Below are positions 63,378 through 64,000 of a DNA stretch of 64,000 nucleotides, in pieces. Source of the DNA: Bradyrhizobium sp. 149 (GTDB lineage: Bacteria; Pseudomonadota; Alphaproteobacteria; Rhizobiales; Xanthobacteraceae); the NCBI RefSeq assembly GCF_023073915.1, contig NZ_JADPKK010000004.1:124001-188000 (forward strand), given 5' to 3'. Position numbers and translations under genes: made by a program. Every line of letters starts with the position of its first letter. The first letter of the stretch is position 1. The notes beneath the pieces were generated by a model that saw only the letters and a program-made list of their open reading frames with translations, searched no databases and was not told the origin of the DNA.

Positions 63378-63944
63378 TCAGCTATTGGCGTTCAGCAGCC
63401 GGCCGACGGCGCGGTCGATCTCGTCGTAACGCCCTTCGCCATCGTGCTGGAACACGATCTTCCCATTCTGGTCGATGATGTATTGCGCCGGCCAATACCG
63501 GTTGCGGTACGCGTTCCAGGTCTTGGACTCATTGTCCTGTGCCACCGGATAGGTGATGCCGTGGCGCTTCAGTGCGGCCTGCACGTTGGACGCCGAGCGC
63601 TCGAACGGGAATTCCGGCGTGTGCACGCCGACCACGACGAGGCCCTTATCTTTGTATTTCGCATAGAGCTCGGTGACGTGCGGCAGCGTGTTGACGCAGT
63701 TGACGCAGCCATAGGTCCAGAAGTCCACCAGCACGACCTTGCCGCGGAGATCGGCGATAGCAAGCGGCTTCGAATTGAACCAGTTGTTGATGCCGGCAAA
63801 ATCGGGCGCGGCCTCCTGGCTGGCGGCCGCAGCGATGACGACAGGGACGGCGCGCGCGGCCTCGTCGCAGATGCCGGGGATGACGGCGCCGGTCACGGCA
63901 ATGCCGATCAGTGCGGCGGAGACGGCGAGCAGTTTGAAAGTCAT
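63378..63944 (-). CDS. Periplasmic thioredoxin-like (redoxin/TlpA-type) protein
   Basis: 188 residues. An N-terminal signal or anchor (LLAVSAALIGIAVTGAVIPG) precedes a TlpA/AhpC-like domain with the redox pair CVNC (Cys80, Cys83) in WTYGCVNCVNTLPH and the cis-proline loop YWPAQYIID. The WTYGCVNC form is that of DipZ/CcdA-linked thioredoxins. It probably reduces or oxidises periplasmic disulfides. The tail of a gene on the same strand just upstream (63976 onward) could be its CcdA-type partner. Confidence 0.88.
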   Translation of the reverse strand: MTFKLLAVSAALIGIAVTGAVIPGICDEAARAVPVVIAAAASQEAAPDFAGINNWFNSKPLAIADLRGKVVLVDFWTYGCVNCVNTLPHVTELYAKYKDKGLVVVGVHTPEFPFERSASNVQAALKRHGITYPVAQDNESKTWNAYRNRYWPAQYIIDQNGKIVFQHDGEGRYDEIDRAVGRLLNANS

Positions 63945-63975
63945 GGAAACGTCCTCCGGTGAAGATGAGGGATGA

Positions 63976-64000
63976 TCACAGGCCGATCTGGCCGGTGGGA
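63976..64000 (-). CDS. C-terminal tail of an unidentified gene truncated by the window edge
   Basis: Read on the minus strand, the last bases give PTGQIGL followed by TGA at 63978-63976. This ends 31 bases before the thioredoxin-like start, a spacing typical of an operon. A CcdA-like membrane partner is the expected neighbour, but seven residues cannot prove it. Confidence 0.35.

Noticed and set aside
1..64000. tRNA, rRNA, CRISPR array or intact insertion sequence
   Set aside because: No cloverleaf-type sequence, direct-repeat array or transposase was seen; the palindromes found are short intergenic elements.

Overview
The window is high-GC, densely coded alphaproteobacterial chromosome. The gene families (several acyl-CoA dehydrogenases and CoA ligases, peptide and amino-acid ABC transporters, a Sox cluster) and the small GTCAT...ATGAC palindromes between genes suggest Bradyrhizobium or a close relative; this is inferred from gene content, not from a marker gene. 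I see no rRNA, tRNA, CRISPR array or intact insertion sequence. No gene-free stretch exceeds about 300 bases. The longest (30411-30691, 13638-13901, 62052-62317, 60099-60359, 45382-45653) hold palindromic repeats, start regions or nothing recognisable.

Layout. 1-5.0 kb: the C-terminal part of an autotransporter, a lone MlaD/MCE protein and an ADP-forming acyl-CoA ligase. 5.2-11.8 kb: an envelope block with a Gram-negative (class GN) sortase, its VIT/vWA target protein with a C-terminal LPKTA sorting signal, a glycosyltransferase whose start overlaps the sortase stop, a divergent XRE-type regulator and a second glycosyltransferase. 11.8-15.7 kb: a decayed substrate-binding-protein remnant, an AMP-forming acyl-CoA synthetase, an intact acyl-CoA dehydrogenase and a broken one. 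15.8-30.4 kb: a GST, an AraC regulator, a BKACE (DUF849) enzyme, both subunits of a biotin-dependent acyl-CoA carboxylase, a complete five-gene Opp/Dpp-type ABC importer, another acyl-CoA synthetase and an iron-type alcohol dehydrogenase. This looks like a catabolic region for an unidentified organic acid.

30.7-36.4 kb: an RND efflux pair closed by a clear terminator, then a branched-chain-amino-acid-type binding protein. 36.5-41.1 kb: a MAPEG protein and an ATPase / FtsX permease / lipocalin-like set resembling AttEFGH. 41.3-43.9 kb: two convergent MFS transporters. 44.1-50.3 kb: a sulfur-oxidation region on the minus strand, in transcription order soxX, soxY, soxZ, soxA, a soxK-like gene, soxB and a periplasmic DsrE-like gene, followed after a repeat by a persulfide dioxygenase-rhodanese fusion. 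soxCD are not in the window. 50.5-64 kb: a DUF938 methyltransferase-like gene, a prolyl oligopeptidase, two MFS transporters, VOC and carboxymuconolactone-decarboxylase-like genes, a pair of acyl-CoA dehydrogenases, an AapJ-type binding protein, an L,D-transpeptidase, a membrane protein and a periplasmic thioredoxin-like protein with the tail of a further gene at the right edge.

The genes fall into three themes: catabolism of acids through CoA thioesters with matching importers; periplasmic oxidation of reduced sulfur with handling of sulfane sulfur; and envelope or surface functions (autotransporter, sortase system, L,D-transpeptidase, RND pump, FtsX/lipocalin system).
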